Of a stretch of 64,000 nucleotides of DNA, positions 47,440 to 57,224 are shown piece after piece (the stretch's first letter is position 1; each line of letters starts with the position of its first letter). The translations under genes were made by a program, and so were the position numbers. Location: the NCBI GenBank assembly GCA_900473045.1, contig UCKS01000005.1, positions 124,001-188,000 of the forward strand, read 5' to 3'. Source of the DNA: Hyphomicrobiales bacterium. GTDB lineage: Bacteria > Pseudomonadota > Alphaproteobacteria > Rhizobiales > Rhizobiaceae. A model generated the notes under the pieces. It saw nothing but the letters and a program-made list of their open reading frames with translations. It had not been told where the DNA came from and searched no databases.

Positions 47440-48969
47440 TCAATTGTCATTGACGTAGACGATGGCAAACTCATCCTCGTACGCCCTTTTCCAGCCCGGA
47501 AGCTCATTGAAAAAGGGAATGCGTGCATCGTCCGGTGCCAGGAGCGCCCATTTCACGGCGTGATCTTCAATCGTTTTCTGGAGAATGGGTTTGCCTGCAG
47601 CCGTTCCCATTTCAGCCGTTGCGTTCATGAAGCCATTCAGGAACAGCTGGTCGGTCCGGCCATCGATGTAAGTCTTGATGCCGTGAAAAATCAGCGTGCC
47701 GCCGAAATTGTAGCTGTTGAGTACATTGCCAGACAGGCCCTGTTTCTGTGCGAAAGCCAGTGCACCCGATGCGGATGTTGTTTCGCTCGGAGCGACCGAT
47801 GAAAAATTCAGGAAGGCTGTGCAGGCCGCAAACCAGCCCACCACAATCAGCCCAGTAATCCGGCGGTAAAGTTTGACGATGGCCCGCTCAAGACCATCAC
47901 GGGCTTCTCTCATCCACTGACGGGTCGACAAGGCTGGAAATTGTTCCGCGATATCGGACGCCAGGACGATGGGCACCAGCAGCAGCCAAAGGTATTGAAA
48001 GCGGGAATAGGCGAGGAAGAGGTGTAGCGTGAAGATGAAGAAGGCGGCATAGGTCCAGCGGATGCGGATTCTCGTGATCAACAGGGCGGCGACAACGATC
48101 AGGAGCAGGATTTCCGGCAGAACGTCCGTGCGGGCATTGAAGGGGTTCCATTCGCCGATATAGCTAACTGCCTCGTTGCCGGACGTGACGGAAAAGGTCG
48201 CGAGGATGGCCTTTATGCCGTAGGGATTGATCAGGTTGACCACGGGGCATAGCAGGCCGAAGACGACCCACCGGGCGAGAATTCGCGGTTGCGACAGGCG
48301 TGTGCGCGCCAAGAAATCCAAGCCGGCAAAGGCGGCGATCACGAAGCCGAAGGTAAACGTGCCGTGCAGGTTGGCCCACAGGGCAATCAACGCCAGAAGC
48401 CAGAACGGCGGTGGCTGCCGCTCACGCGCAGCTTGAAACAGCTCTGCCGTCCACAAGACAATGATCGGAAGGCTGAAAATAAGCGGCCGAGCATTATAGA
48501 CAGCACTTACGACAATCGTGACGGCGATGACAGCGGCGATCGCGACGACCGGTTTTAGCGCAGCGCTCAGATACCACGTCAAAATAAACGTCATCAGACC
48601 AACCGACGCGACCGTGATGACGATCACGCCGCTCCAGCCGAAAGCCTTGTGGGCGGATCCCAGAAGCACCTGGCTTAACCACTCCTTGGCAATCCATGGC
48701 TGGCCTGTAAACGTATGCGAGTAGGTATCGGCAACCGGGATAACCCTGTTTGCCAACATGTCGAGGCCCACTTTCACCTGCCACCAGTTGTCGGGATCCT
48801 TCAAAAGTTCCGATGAATAGAAAAGCAGCTGTAGAGTGACGGCGAGAACCATCAACAGGCAGATGACCAAACGGATCCGCCGGCTCTGTTCCACAAATGC
48901 TTGTTCATGGCCCAGGACAGACACATCCTGCGGGCCCGTTTTCCTAAAATTCATCTCGGTCGCAGCCAT
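47440..48969 (-). CDS. Polytopic membrane protein, glycosyltransferase-C-like
   Basis: 509 residues from the ATG at 48969 (MAATEMNFRKTGPQ), eight bases after the GtrA gene. About ten hydrophobic helices follow an early LKDPDNWWQVKVGLDML segment, which recalls the acidic first loop of GT-C transferases. The C-terminal soluble region has GNVLNSYNFGGTLIFHGIKT and YIDGRTDQLF, seen in large membrane proteins linked to polysaccharide or glycolipid synthesis. I know no named function. The GtrA and GT2 neighbours suggest a sugar transfer using a polyprenyl carrier. Confidence 0.72.
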   Translation of the reverse strand: MAATEMNFRKTGPQDVSVLGHEQAFVEQSRRIRLVICLLMVLAVTLQLLFYSSELLKDPDNWWQVKVGLDMLANRVIPVADTYSHTFTGQPWIAKEWLSQVLLGSAHKAFGWSGVIVITVASVGLMTFILTWYLSAALKPVVAIAAVIAVTIVVSAVYNARPLIFSLPIIVLWTAELFQAARERQPPPFWLLALIALWANLHGTFTFGFVIAAFAGLDFLARTRLSQPRILARWVVFGLLCPVVNLINPYGIKAILATFSVTSGNEAVSYIGEWNPFNARTDVLPEILLLIVVAALLITRIRIRWTYAAFFIFTLHLFLAYSRFQYLWLLLVPIVLASDIAEQFPALSTRQWMREARDGLERAIVKLYRRITGLIVVGWFAACTAFLNFSSVAPSETTSASGALAFAQKQGLSGNVLNSYNFGGTLIFHGIKTYIDGRTDQLFLNGFMNATAEMGTAAGKPILQKTIEDHAVKWALLAPDDARIPFFNELPGWKRAYEDEFAIVYVNDN

Positions 48970-48977
48970 AGTCACTC

Positions 48978-49436
48978 TCAAAATGCCGTGTCGTCTGACG
49001 GGTTGCGCAAAGGTGCGGGAACGAAAACGAACCACGATGATGCGAGATAAAAAAGAACAGAATAAATGCAGATACCGAGCAGATGCACCCACGGATTGTT
49101 GGCGACGCCGAAGGAAAGCGCAGTCAAAACAACACCCAGGTTGGCGCCGTAGGCGATCGCAAAACTCAGTGCGTATCGAAGCACCGTGCCGTTGCGCAGG
49201 CGCGTGACGCTTGAAAATGTCCAACGGCTGTTGAGGATAAAACCAAGGATCAGGCCTCCAGTATAACCAAGAATATTGGATACGATGTCGCCGCAACCGA
49301 ACGTGAGTGCCACGAGGATGATCGTGTATCCAAGTGCGGTATTGAGCAATCCGACGGCTGCAAACCGCAGGAGACGCGTGGCCTCAAAGACCTTGCTTGA
49401 CCGCGTGAACAAAATATTGCGCTCCCATCGGAGCAC
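48978..49436 (-). CDS. GtrA-like flippase-type membrane protein
   Basis: 152 residues with four hydrophobic helices and the GtrA start LLRFAAVGLLNTALGYTI; the motif NSRWTF is conserved in the family. The start is either GTG at 49436 or TTG at 49412, the latter with a GGGAG site at suitable distance. Either start lies inside the end of the methyltransferase gene, so translation is coupled. GtrA proteins help move polyprenyl-linked sugars across the inner membrane; the GT2 in the same operon is the usual partner (GtrB type). Confidence 0.87.
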   Translation of the reverse strand: MLRWERNILFTRSSKVFEATRLLRFAAVGLLNTALGYTIILVALTFGCGDIVSNILGYTGGLILGFILNSRWTFSSVTRLRNGTVLRYALSFAIAYGANLGVVLTALSFGVANNPWVHLLGICIYSVLFYLASSWFVFVPAPLRNPSDDTAF

Positions 49437-50085
49437 CGGCGAGATAGCGCTCCAGTGGCCGTAATTTGGCGAGAAAACGCGGAAAGAAGATCCGGTAAAC
49501 GGTTTCGGTTTTGAAAAAACCAGCCTTGGCCATCCTGGCCTTCATCTCGGCTGCGTTGATCAGAACGGCGTTCTCATCGAAGCTGCAGTTCCTCACCGCG
49601 TGCAAGGTCAGCGGATTCAAAGGGTTGTGCTCAAACAGGAAGAAATTCCCGCCCGGCTTCATCACCCGGCCGATCTCGGCGAGAAGGCCGACATGAAACT
49701 CCTCGGGGATGTGGTGGAAAACACAGGCGGTGAAAACCAGATCGAAATGATCGTCGCCGTAAGGAATGGTCTGGCCGTCGAAAGGCTGGCAATGCGCCTG
49801 ACCTGGAAAACGGGCGCGGGCGATGTCCAGCGATTGTGCCGATGGATCGAGAAGAACGATCTCGCTGTCGGGAAAGGCTTCGCGCATCGGGCCCAGCGAG
49901 TTACCGACACCAGCGCCGAAATCGAGTATCCGCAGTGGTTTGTCGCCACGCCGCCGCAGAATGTCGGCGACGTCGTTGATCTTGTAACGGGCAAAAAACG
50001 CAGGCGCCTCACCGCTCAGGCGAATACTGGCAGCGTGCTCCTGTTCATATTCATCGGCGAATTTGTCGAACTCGGCCTCAAGCAC
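49384..50085 (-). CDS. SAM-dependent methyltransferase
   Basis: About 233 residues from GTG at 50085, just where homology begins (LEAEFDKFADEYEQEH), with a G-rich ribosome site ahead; an ATG at 50124 is the alternative. Class I fold: motif I ILDFGAGVGNSLGP, the acidic LLDPSAQSLDIA, and FDLVFTACVFHHIP. The start overlaps the GT2 stop by eight bases. It may methylate a sugar or lipid carrier intermediate handled by the operon. Confidence 0.85.
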   Translation of the reverse strand: MLEAEFDKFADEYEQEHAASIRLSGEAPAFFARYKINDVADILRRRGDKPLRILDFGAGVGNSLGPMREAFPDSEIVLLDPSAQSLDIARARFPGQAHCQPFDGQTIPYGDDHFDLVFTACVFHHIPEEFHVGLLAEIGRVMKPGGNFFLFEHNPLNPLTLHAVRNCSFDENAVLINAAEMKARMAKAGFFKTETVYRIFFPRFLAKLRPLERYLAGAPMGAQYFVHAVKQGL

Positions 50086-51109
50086 CGGCGGCCCCCCGGA
50101 TAAGGGTCCGCAAGTGGTGGACATGCGAATCCGCACGTTCTGCAACCGTGTCGGAACATACAATTTCATTGACGATGTAGAGCGGCCGCCTCTTCGTCTC
50201 CATGTACATTCGTCCGAGATATTCGCCAAAAATACCCAGAACCAGCAGTTGGACGCTACCCAGGATGAGCACGATTGCGGCCAGGCTTGTCCAGCCTGGG
50301 AGGACGTTGCCTTCCAGCCAGGAGAAGATGGTGTAACCCAGCGCCACGAGGCCGATCAGCCCGAAGATCATACCGAGGTGGGAGGCAAAACGGAGCGGCG
50401 CGATCGAAAAGCTGGTCATCGCATCGATTGCCAGAAGCACCATCTTGCGCAGCGGGTAATGCGTCGTGCCGGCAAAACGGGCCTGGCGGTGGTAGTGAAA
50501 AGCGGTCTGCTTCAGACCGATCCAGTTGACCATGCCGCGGATGAAACGGTAGCGTTCCGGCATGGCGTTGAGATGATCGACGGCGCGGCGGCTCATCAAT
50601 CGGAAATCGCCGGTATCAGCGGCAATGTCGATATCGACCATCCGCCTGAGCAACCGATAGAACAGCGATGCAGACGTTCTCTTGAACAGGCTCTCGCCGT
50701 CGCGCTTCAGCCTCTGGCCGTAGACGACGTCAAAGCCCTCGTCCATCCTGGCCATCATCGGGCCAAGCAGTTCTGGCGGATCCTGGAGATCGGCATCGAG
50801 GATGAGAATTCTCTCGCCACGGCACAGCTCAAGCCCGGCACTCAGCGCGATCTGGTGGCCGTAGTTTCGCGCCAGGTCGATTGCAACGATATGGGTATCT
50901 CTGCGGGCAAGGTCGATGATCGCTTCGCGCGTCCCGTCCGTTGCGCCATCTATGACAAGGACGATCTCGTAGGATGAACCGGCTTGCGCATCGCATGCAG
51001 CCGTCACGCGCCGGTGCAGTTCCGCGATGCCGTCCCGTTCGTTGTAGCAAGGGATGACCACAGAAAGTGCTGTTGCCTGTTTCGCCGCAATGTCCATCCG
51101 TTCGGGCAC
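50078..51109 (-). CDS. GT2 glycosyltransferase (GtrB/dolichyl-phosphate type)
   Basis: 343 residues. The GT-A fold starts SVVIPCYNERDGIAELHRR, with VIDGATDGT, the metal-binding ILDADLQDPPELL and TGDFRLMSRRAV. Two C-terminal helices (LGMIFGLIGLVALGYTIFSW and TSLAAIVLILGSVQLLVLGI) anchor it to the membrane. Such enzymes load glucose or another sugar onto undecaprenyl phosphate. First gene of the four-gene operon; a shorter start at 51097 (MDIAAKQ) is possible. Confidence 0.9.
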   Translation of the reverse strand: MPERMDIAAKQATALSVVIPCYNERDGIAELHRRVTAACDAQAGSSYEIVLVIDGATDGTREAIIDLARRDTHIVAIDLARNYGHQIALSAGLELCRGERILILDADLQDPPELLGPMMARMDEGFDVVYGQRLKRDGESLFKRTSASLFYRLLRRMVDIDIAADTGDFRLMSRRAVDHLNAMPERYRFIRGMVNWIGLKQTAFHYHRQARFAGTTHYPLRKMVLLAIDAMTSFSIAPLRFASHLGMIFGLIGLVALGYTIFSWLEGNVLPGWTSLAAIVLILGSVQLLVLGIFGEYLGRMYMETKRRPLYIVNEIVCSDTVAERADSHVHHLRTLIRGAAGA

Positions 51110-51309
51110 CCGTTGCTCGCTGTTGCTCGCTTGGGTTTACGGCATAGCAATTAAAAATCCGTTCGCGTACAGCTGAAGCGGCTTTAGGGGATTGATTTGA
51201 AATGGTTTAAGCGCGGTATCGCGCGCGGATTCAGACGCTTCCGCAGAGCCGGTCGGGCAACACGTCACCACAAATTAGAACGCGAGGTCTGATTGGTCTT
51301 TTAAGCGCA

Positions 51310-53217
51310 CTATCTGGGCCGTTTCTGAGCGACGGCCGGCATGCCTTCCGGCCGGATCTGTTTCTTGAGAGCGGCGATGCGGAAGATGGCGTTGGCAGCG
51401 CCGTAGCCACGATAGCCGCGCCGCTCGACGATCTCGAAGAAGAAGCCCTCGCCATAGGTGCCGCTGTAGAGCTGGAAGAACTCGCCATGTTCGTCGCGGT
51501 CATAGAGGATGTTTTCCGTCTTCAGCCGCTCGCTCAACTCCGGATCAAGGCCGAAGCGGGCTTCGACATCGTCGTAGTAGTTGGGCGAGATATGCAGTGG
51601 CCGGAAGCCGTTTTGTTTCAATGCTGCAGCCGTTGCGAAGATATCGCTGGTGCTGAAAGCCAGATGCTGGATGCCCGAGCCGAAGGTTTCGGCGATGAAA
51701 TGCCCGGCGAGCGTGCGCCGATTTTCCGCTCCGTTCAGGGTGATGCGCAGGGTGCCTGCGGTATTCTCGATCACCTGGCTGCGCACGACGCCGGCCGGAT
51801 CGATGATATCCACCATCGGCGTCTTCTGCGTGTCGAAGATCGCAGTGTAGAACAAAAGCCAGGTCAGCATCTCCTCATAGGCGACCGTCTGGGCGATATG
51901 ATCAATGGTGCACAGATGCGCCGGCTGGCTTTCGTTCTCGTCCGTGACAGGGACGAAATCGATATCCCAGATACGGCCGAGATCAGACTTATCATCGAGC
52001 AGGTAGATCAATCCGCCACCGACGCCGCGAATAGCCGGGATTTCCAGTTCGCCAGTGCCGACCGCTTGGCTGAACGGTTCTGCCCCCAGCGCGACCGCCC
52101 GAGCCATCGCCTCCTCCGCATCGTCCACGATAAGCGTTACGGCATAGGCTGATGGTCCGTGGACAGCATAGGACGCATTGGCAAAACCGGCGTGTTCGGT
52201 ATTGACCAGCAATCGGATCTCGCCCTGGCTATAGACGCTGACCTGCTTGGTCTTGTGGCGCGCGGTGTTGCGGAAACCGAGCGTGCGCAGCAGGGCGATC
52301 AAATCTTTTGCATCCGTATCATCGACAGAGAATTCCACGAAGCCGACCGCCTTCACCGCTGCCCGCTCTGGCATCTCGGCGACAGTGAGGCCTGCGGCAT
52401 TCGGATTGCGCCGCACCCGGTCGCCGAGTGTAATCAGCGAACGATGGCCATCGGCTGCAATCGCCTTGGCCGAGCCGCCGCGGAATTGGTCGTTGAAGAT
52501 TTCCAGTGAGAAATAACCGTCATAACCGGTCTCGGCGATCGCGCTGGTAAAGGCGGTCACCGGCAGGTCGCCCTCGCCTGGCATGTTGCGGAAGTGACGG
52601 CTCCAGTAGAGCAGATCCATGTCGATCAGCGGTGCATCCGCCAGCTGGACGATGAAGATCTTTTCCTTGGGGATCGAGCGGATCGAATTGATGTCGATCT
52701 TGCGCGACAGCGTGTGGAAGCTGTCGAGAATCAGGCCGATATTGGCATGGTCGGCGCGCCGGACGATTTCCCACGCATCCCGATGGTCGAATATATGCTT
52801 CCCCCAAGCCAGCGCCTCGTAGCCGACCCGTAAGCCACGCTTGGCGGCCCGTTCGCCGAGTTCATGGAAGTCCGCTGCGGCCCGGTCGATGCCTCCGAGC
52901 GAGACTGGCGACACATTGGAGCAGACCAGCACAAGATCGGTGCCGAGCTGCTGCATGATATCGAATTTGCGCTCCGCGCGATCGAAGGTGCGGGTGCGAT
53001 GCGGTTCCGGCATGCCCTCGAAATCGCGGAACGGCTGGAACAGCGTGATCTCCAGCCCATGGTCGCGAACCATCCGGCCGACATCTGCCGGGCTGCCATC
53101 GAAAGCCAGAAAATCGTTCTCGAAAATCTCGACGCCGTCAAATCCCGCCCTGGCAATCGCCGCCAGCTTCTCCGGAAGCTCGCCGCTGATCGATACGGTC
53201 GCGATGGAGGTTTTCAT
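51310..53217 (-). CDS. quiC: 3-dehydroshikimate dehydratase, fused to HPPD-like domain
   Basis: 635 residues from the ATG at 53217, overlapping the aroE stop (ATGA). The N-terminal sugar-isomerase barrel carries ARAGFDGVEIFENDFLA, GYEALAW (Glu), LILDSFHTL (Asp) and VQLADAP, metal ligands of the dehydratase. The C-terminal half is a 4-hydroxyphenylpyruvate-dioxygenase-like VOC pair with IDHIAQTV, GIQHLAF and FFFEIVERRGY (His-His-Glu). This layout matches QuiC1-type enzymes that turn 3-dehydroshikimate into protocatechuate. Whether the second domain is catalytic is unsettled. Its product joins the pca pathway. Confidence 0.88.
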   Translation of the reverse strand: MKTSIATVSISGELPEKLAAIARAGFDGVEIFENDFLAFDGSPADVGRMVRDHGLEITLFQPFRDFEGMPEPHRTRTFDRAERKFDIMQQLGTDLVLVCSNVSPVSLGGIDRAAADFHELGERAAKRGLRVGYEALAWGKHIFDHRDAWEIVRRADHANIGLILDSFHTLSRKIDINSIRSIPKEKIFIVQLADAPLIDMDLLYWSRHFRNMPGEGDLPVTAFTSAIAETGYDGYFSLEIFNDQFRGGSAKAIAADGHRSLITLGDRVRRNPNAAGLTVAEMPERAAVKAVGFVEFSVDDTDAKDLIALLRTLGFRNTARHKTKQVSVYSQGEIRLLVNTEHAGFANASYAVHGPSAYAVTLIVDDAEEAMARAVALGAEPFSQAVGTGELEIPAIRGVGGGLIYLLDDKSDLGRIWDIDFVPVTDENESQPAHLCTIDHIAQTVAYEEMLTWLLFYTAIFDTQKTPMVDIIDPAGVVRSQVIENTAGTLRITLNGAENRRTLAGHFIAETFGSGIQHLAFSTSDIFATAAALKQNGFRPLHISPNYYDDVEARFGLDPELSERLKTENILYDRDEHGEFFQLYSGTYGEGFFFEIVERRGYRGYGAANAIFRIAALKKQIRPEGMPAVAQKRPR

Positions 53218-54101
53218 TGCGGATCCTCGCTTTGACGGCTGCCGGATGTCAGATTGTCGAAATGCCGCATCATGCGGTAGGCATCCGGCTCGCGTCCGGT
53301 GAACAGGCGGAAAGCGCCGACGGCCTGGAAGACGGCCATGCCGCCGCCGTTCAACACCCGGCACCCCCGAAGCTTTGCCGTCTTCAGAAGCTCGGTTTCC
53401 AGCGGAAAATAGACGATCTCGGCGACCCAGTGGCGGGGTGACAGCAATTCCGGCGCAAGCGGCATGCCTGGATATTTCGCCATGCCGGTCGGGGTCGCGT
53501 GGATCAGGCCGGATGCCGATTTCATCGCCGCCGCCAAGTCATCGGATGCCGCAATTGTCGCTTCCGGGAACAGCGCGGACAGAGCCTTCGCCAGATGTGC
53601 CGCCCGCTCCGGGTCGAGATCGAACACCGCCAGGCTCTTCAGGCCAAGCGACAGGATGGCATAGGCGGTGGCGACGCCGGCACCGCCTGCACCGATCTGG
53701 ACCGCAGCCTCAAGATCGGCATCGGGCAAACCGCGCCGAAAACTCTCGGCAAACCCCCACCAGTCGGTGTTGTGGCCGTATCGCCGGCCGTTCTTCAGGA
53801 CGACGGTGTTCACGGCGCCAAGCGCGCGTGCCTCGTCGGACAGCTCGTCAAGGTACGGGATCACCAGCTGTTTGCAGGGATGGGTGATGTTGAGACCGCT
53901 CAAGCCGTGTTTCTCAGCCTGGTTCAAAAGATCCGCCAGGCTGTCCGGCGTCAAACCGCGCTGATTGAGGTCGATCAGTTCATAATCATAGGCAAACCCT
54001 TGCGCTGCCCCTTCCTGCATATGCATCGCCGGTGTCAGCGAAGCCTGGATGCCCGCACCGATCAAGCCGGCTTTCAGGGGTTTCAGACGTGTATCGACCA
54101 T
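53214..54101 (-). CDS. aroE: Shikimate/quinate dehydrogenase
   Basis: 295 residues. The substrate site contains SLTPAMHM and GLNITHPCKQLVIPYLD, the variant of the Asn-x-Thr/Pro-x-Lys motif with Lys as catalytic base found in catabolic quinate/shikimate dehydrogenases. GHNTDWWGFAES holds the second catalytic Asp. The NAD(P) loop is IGAGGAGVATAYAILSLG. NTDWW and the catabolic context favour a quinate/shikimate catabolic role over biosynthesis. Overlaps quiC by ATGA and follows the TRAP genes. Confidence 0.88.
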   Translation of the reverse strand: MVDTRLKPLKAGLIGAGIQASLTPAMHMQEGAAQGFAYDYELIDLNQRGLTPDSLADLLNQAEKHGLSGLNITHPCKQLVIPYLDELSDEARALGAVNTVVLKNGRRYGHNTDWWGFAESFRRGLPDADLEAAVQIGAGGAGVATAYAILSLGLKSLAVFDLDPERAAHLAKALSALFPEATIAASDDLAAAMKSASGLIHATPTGMAKYPGMPLAPELLSPRHWVAEIVYFPLETELLKTAKLRGCRVLNGGGMAVFQAVGAFRLFTGREPDAYRMMRHFDNLTSGSRQSEDPQ

Positions 54102-54167
54102 TGCAGCAGGTTCCGTGAGTGTCGGGAGAAATGAGCCGGCCCACCCAAAAGCGGGCCGGCAAAGACA

Positions 54168-55181
54168 TTACTGGCCGCGGGCCGCCGCGAGTTCCTTGAA
54201 GAGCAGCGAGACGGTGTCAGGGCCGATTTCGCCGCTGAACTTATCGACCAGCGGCTTGACGGCATCCCGCAGCTTCTGCGTTTCTTCCGGGCTGAGCTCG
54301 GAGACTTCCATGCCGGTCGCCTTGATCTCGGCCATCGCCTTTGCATCCACTTCACGCGAAACCTTGCGCTGATAGTCTCGTGCCTCGGTCGCCGCAGACT
54401 GAAGGACAGCCTTTTCCTCGTCGTTCAGCTTGTCCCAGAAGACCTTGCTGATCAGCACGATCTGTGGATTGTACTGGTGACGGGTCACCGTCATGTACTT
54501 CTGCACTTCATAGAACTTGGCGTTGAGGATGTTGGCCGCCGGGTTTTCCTGGCCGTCGACCGTACCGGTTTCCAGCGCCGTGTAGAGTTCGGTGTAGGGC
54601 AGCGGCACGGCATTGGCGCCGAGGCCGTTGAACAGCTCGATCGGGATCGGCGACTGCAGCGTGCGGATCTTCAGGCCCTTGATGTCTTCGAGCTTGGTGA
54701 CCGGATGGCGATTGTTGGTGAGATTGCGGAAACCCAGTTCCCAATAGGCAAGGCCAACGAGGCCGGTGTCGGGCAACTTGTCGGACAGGCTCTTGCCGAA
54801 CGGGCCGTCCATGATCTTGTCGGCTTCCTCGCCGCTGTTGAACAGGAACGGCAGGTCGACCGCGCCGAACGCCTTGACGTTGCTGGCCAGAATGCCGGCA
54901 TTCAGCACCAGCATCTCGACGACGCCGCCCTGAAGCGACGAAACGGTCTGCACGTCACCGCCGAGCACGCCGCCCGGGAACAGCTTGACGTCGATCTTGC
55001 CGCCGCTCTTTTCCTTGACGATCTCGGCGAACTTTTCCATGCCGGTGACCTGCGGATGGCCCTTGTTGTTGGCACTGGCAAATTTCACCGTGGTTTCGCG
55101 GATTTCAGCTGAAGCCGTACCCGCCAGAAGCATTGCGGGCAGAGCGAGCCCCAACGCTATTTTCATCATCCTGTTCAACAT
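54168..55181 (-). CDS. TRAP transporter substrate-binding protein (DctP)
   Basis: 337 residues with signal (LGLALPAMLLAGTASAE). DctP fold: TTVKFASANNKGHPQVTGMEKFAEIVKEK, GFRNLTNNRHPV, and the conserved Arg in LKIRTLQSP that binds a carboxylate. Located between the large permease gene (68-base gap) and aroE (66-base gap). The adjacent enzymes point to shikimate, quinate or dehydroshikimate as ligand. Confidence 0.92.
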   Translation of the reverse strand: MLNRMMKIALGLALPAMLLAGTASAEIRETTVKFASANNKGHPQVTGMEKFAEIVKEKSGGKIDVKLFPGGVLGGDVQTVSSLQGGVVEMLVLNAGILASNVKAFGAVDLPFLFNSGEEADKIMDGPFGKSLSDKLPDTGLVGLAYWELGFRNLTNNRHPVTKLEDIKGLKIRTLQSPIPIELFNGLGANAVPLPYTELYTALETGTVDGQENPAANILNAKFYEVQKYMTVTRHQYNPQIVLISKVFWDKLNDEEKAVLQSAATEARDYQRKVSREVDAKAMAEIKATGMEVSELSPEETQKLRDAVKPLVDKFSGEIGPDTVSLLFKELAAARGQ

Positions 55182-55249
55182 GTTTTCCTCCCAGATTTTG
55201 GCCGATGTTTCCCGGCCGGTTGAATGGTCTTAAAAAAACGCCTTCCCGC

Positions 55250-56530
55250 TCAATGTCCGAACCAGGCAACCGGTGCCATCACCAGCTGCGGGAACAGAAC
55301 GAGGAGGAAAAGCACGATCAGTTCGGCGATCAGGAAGGGCATGACGCCCTTCATCAGATCCTCCATCGACAGCTTGGAGACGCCGCAGATGACATTAAGC
55401 ACTGTGCCAACAGGCGGAGTGATCAGGCCGATGGAATTGTTGATGATGAACAGGACGCCGAAATAGACGGGATCAATGCCCGCCTGCTTGATGACCGGCA
55501 TCAGCACGGGCGTCATGATCAGGATTGTCGGGGTCATGTCCATGGCGGTGCCGACCAGAACGATCAACACCATGATGGCGATCAACAGCAGCGTCTGGTT
55601 GTCCATCAGCGGCTCAAGCAGCGCGACGAGATCGCCGGGCACATCCGCGACCGTGATCAGCCACGCGGAAACGGCAGCGCAGGCAACCAGGAACATCACC
55701 ACCGATGTGATCTTTGCTGCGGCTACGAAGACGTGAAACACCCGGGAAGGCGGCAGTTCGCGGTATATGACCATGGCGACAAACAGAGAATAGACGGCGG
55801 CAACGACACCGGCTTCCGTCGGGGTAAAGACACCGAACTTGAGGCCGAAGACGATGATTACCGGCAGCATCAGCGCCCAGATGGCATCAACGAACGCTTT
55901 CAGGCGGACCGCACCGCTTTGCCGGGGCGGCAGCGCGAACTGTTCCTTGCGGGCGACCAGAAGCCAGGTGATGCAGAGCGCCAGCGCGATCAAAAGGCCC
56001 GGCACGATCCCGGCCAGGAAGAGCTTGGTGATGGAAACGCCGCCGATGACCCCATAGAGAATGAAACCGATCGACGGCGGAATGATCGGGCCGATGACCG
56101 AGGCGGATGCCAGAAGACCGCCGGTGCGGGCCGGATCATGGCCGGATTTCAGCATCATCGGGTAGAGCAGCGCGCCCAACGCCGCCGCATCTGCGACCGC
56201 AGAGCCGGAAAGGCTGGACAGGACACAGGCGGCAAAGATGGCGACGAAGCCGAGGCCGCCGCGCACATGGCCAACCAGCGCCATGGCGAGATTGACGATG
56301 CGGCGCGACAGGCCTCCGGTATTCATCACCTCGCCGGCCAGCAGAAAGAAGGGCACGGCCATCAAGGGGAAGCTGTCGGCCCCGTTCATGACATTCTGCG
56401 CGACGATCTGGGCGTCGAAAATGCCCATGTACATCATCAGCGCCACGCCGCTGATGATCAGGGCAAACGCGATCGGCACGCCGAGCGCCATGGGGCCGAG
56501 AAGTGCGCCGAGGAAAATCGTCAGGGTCAT
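55250..56530 (-). CDS. TRAP transporter large permease (DctM)
   Basis: 426 residues from the ATG at 56530 (MTLTIFLGALLGPMALG), with about 12 helices and the family motifs PFFLLAGEVMN, IPPSIGFILYG and ITPPVGTVLNV. Longer in-frame starts enter the DctQ gene and are rejected. Uses a sodium gradient to import the DctP-bound acid. Confidence 0.93.
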   Translation of the reverse strand: MTLTIFLGALLGPMALGVPIAFALIISGVALMMYMGIFDAQIVAQNVMNGADSFPLMAVPFFLLAGEVMNTGGLSRRIVNLAMALVGHVRGGLGFVAIFAACVLSSLSGSAVADAAALGALLYPMMLKSGHDPARTGGLLASASVIGPIIPPSIGFILYGVIGGVSITKLFLAGIVPGLLIALALCITWLLVARKEQFALPPRQSGAVRLKAFVDAIWALMLPVIIVFGLKFGVFTPTEAGVVAAVYSLFVAMVIYRELPPSRVFHVFVAAAKITSVVMFLVACAAVSAWLITVADVPGDLVALLEPLMDNQTLLLIAIMVLIVLVGTAMDMTPTILIMTPVLMPVIKQAGIDPVYFGVLFIINNSIGLITPPVGTVLNVICGVSKLSMEDLMKGVMPFLIAELIVLFLLVLFPQLVMAPVAWFGH

Positions 56531-56540
56531 GGTTCTCTCC

Positions 56541-57101
56541 TCAGATCTTCGCGCCGGTGACGGCTGGTGGCGCGGGATGATCGTCGAGAGCCACCTGCTC
56601 CTCGCTGTCACGGACGAATTCGGCGGTCGTCACGTCGATGCGGCCGGTTGCGACACAAAAGGCGTCCCAGAGGATGATGAGGAAGGTCGGAATGCCGAAG
56701 GCGAGGCCTGCGCCGTAGAAGAAGCCCATGGACAGGCCGGTTGCCGGCATCGTTGCCGGCAGGTTGATCAGCGTCTGTGTCCAGCTGCCGCTGATCATCA
56801 GCGCCGTTGCCAAAAGCATCAGCCCCTGCCCTGCCAGAACTGCGAGCTTGGCGCCGGTGCGCGGCAGACGCTTGATCAGCGAATCGACACCCAGATGGCC
56901 GTGTTCACGCATGGCGACGACGGCGCCGAGGAATGTCAGCCAGATGAAGAAAACCCGGGACAGCTCTTCGGACGAAGTAATGCCCTGGTTGAAGGCATAA
57001 CGCAGCACGACATTGCCGAACACCAGAACGACCATGGCGGCAAGCAGAAGGGCGATAATCACCTTCAGGCCCAGAAAATAAAAATCGATGATGCGTGTCA
57101 T
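56541..57101 (-). CDS. TRAP transporter small permease (DctQ)
   Basis: 186 residues from the ATG at 57101 (MTRIIDFYFLGL). Four helices with LRYAFNQGITSSEELSRVFFIWLTFLG and REHGHLGVD, the DctQ hallmark. Upstream in-frame Met codons lie in the promoter and operator. First gene of the operon dctQ-dctM-dctP-aroE-quiC, 10 bases before dctM. Confidence 0.92.
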   Translation of the reverse strand: MTRIIDFYFLGLKVIIALLLAAMVVLVFGNVVLRYAFNQGITSSEELSRVFFIWLTFLGAVVAMREHGHLGVDSLIKRLPRTGAKLAVLAGQGLMLLATALMISGSWTQTLINLPATMPATGLSMGFFYGAGLAFGIPTFLIILWDAFCVATGRIDVTTAEFVRDSEEQVALDDHPAPPAVTGAKI

Positions 57102-57224
57102 GCCCGTCCTCCCCAGATGGATTCCGCCGGTGGCGATTGGCTGCCATGTGCTGCATCCGCAGCGGCCGCACAATACCGTGACCAGAGATCCGCGCCGATG
57201 CCTCCTCCTCAGGAACATCAGGCG

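Noticed and set aside
51310-53217. Calling the fused protein a 4-hydroxyphenylpyruvate dioxygenase
   Set aside because: The N-terminal sugar-isomerase barrel and its position with aroE and a TRAP importer fit 3-dehydroshikimate dehydratase of the QuiC type; true HPPD lacks the barrel.
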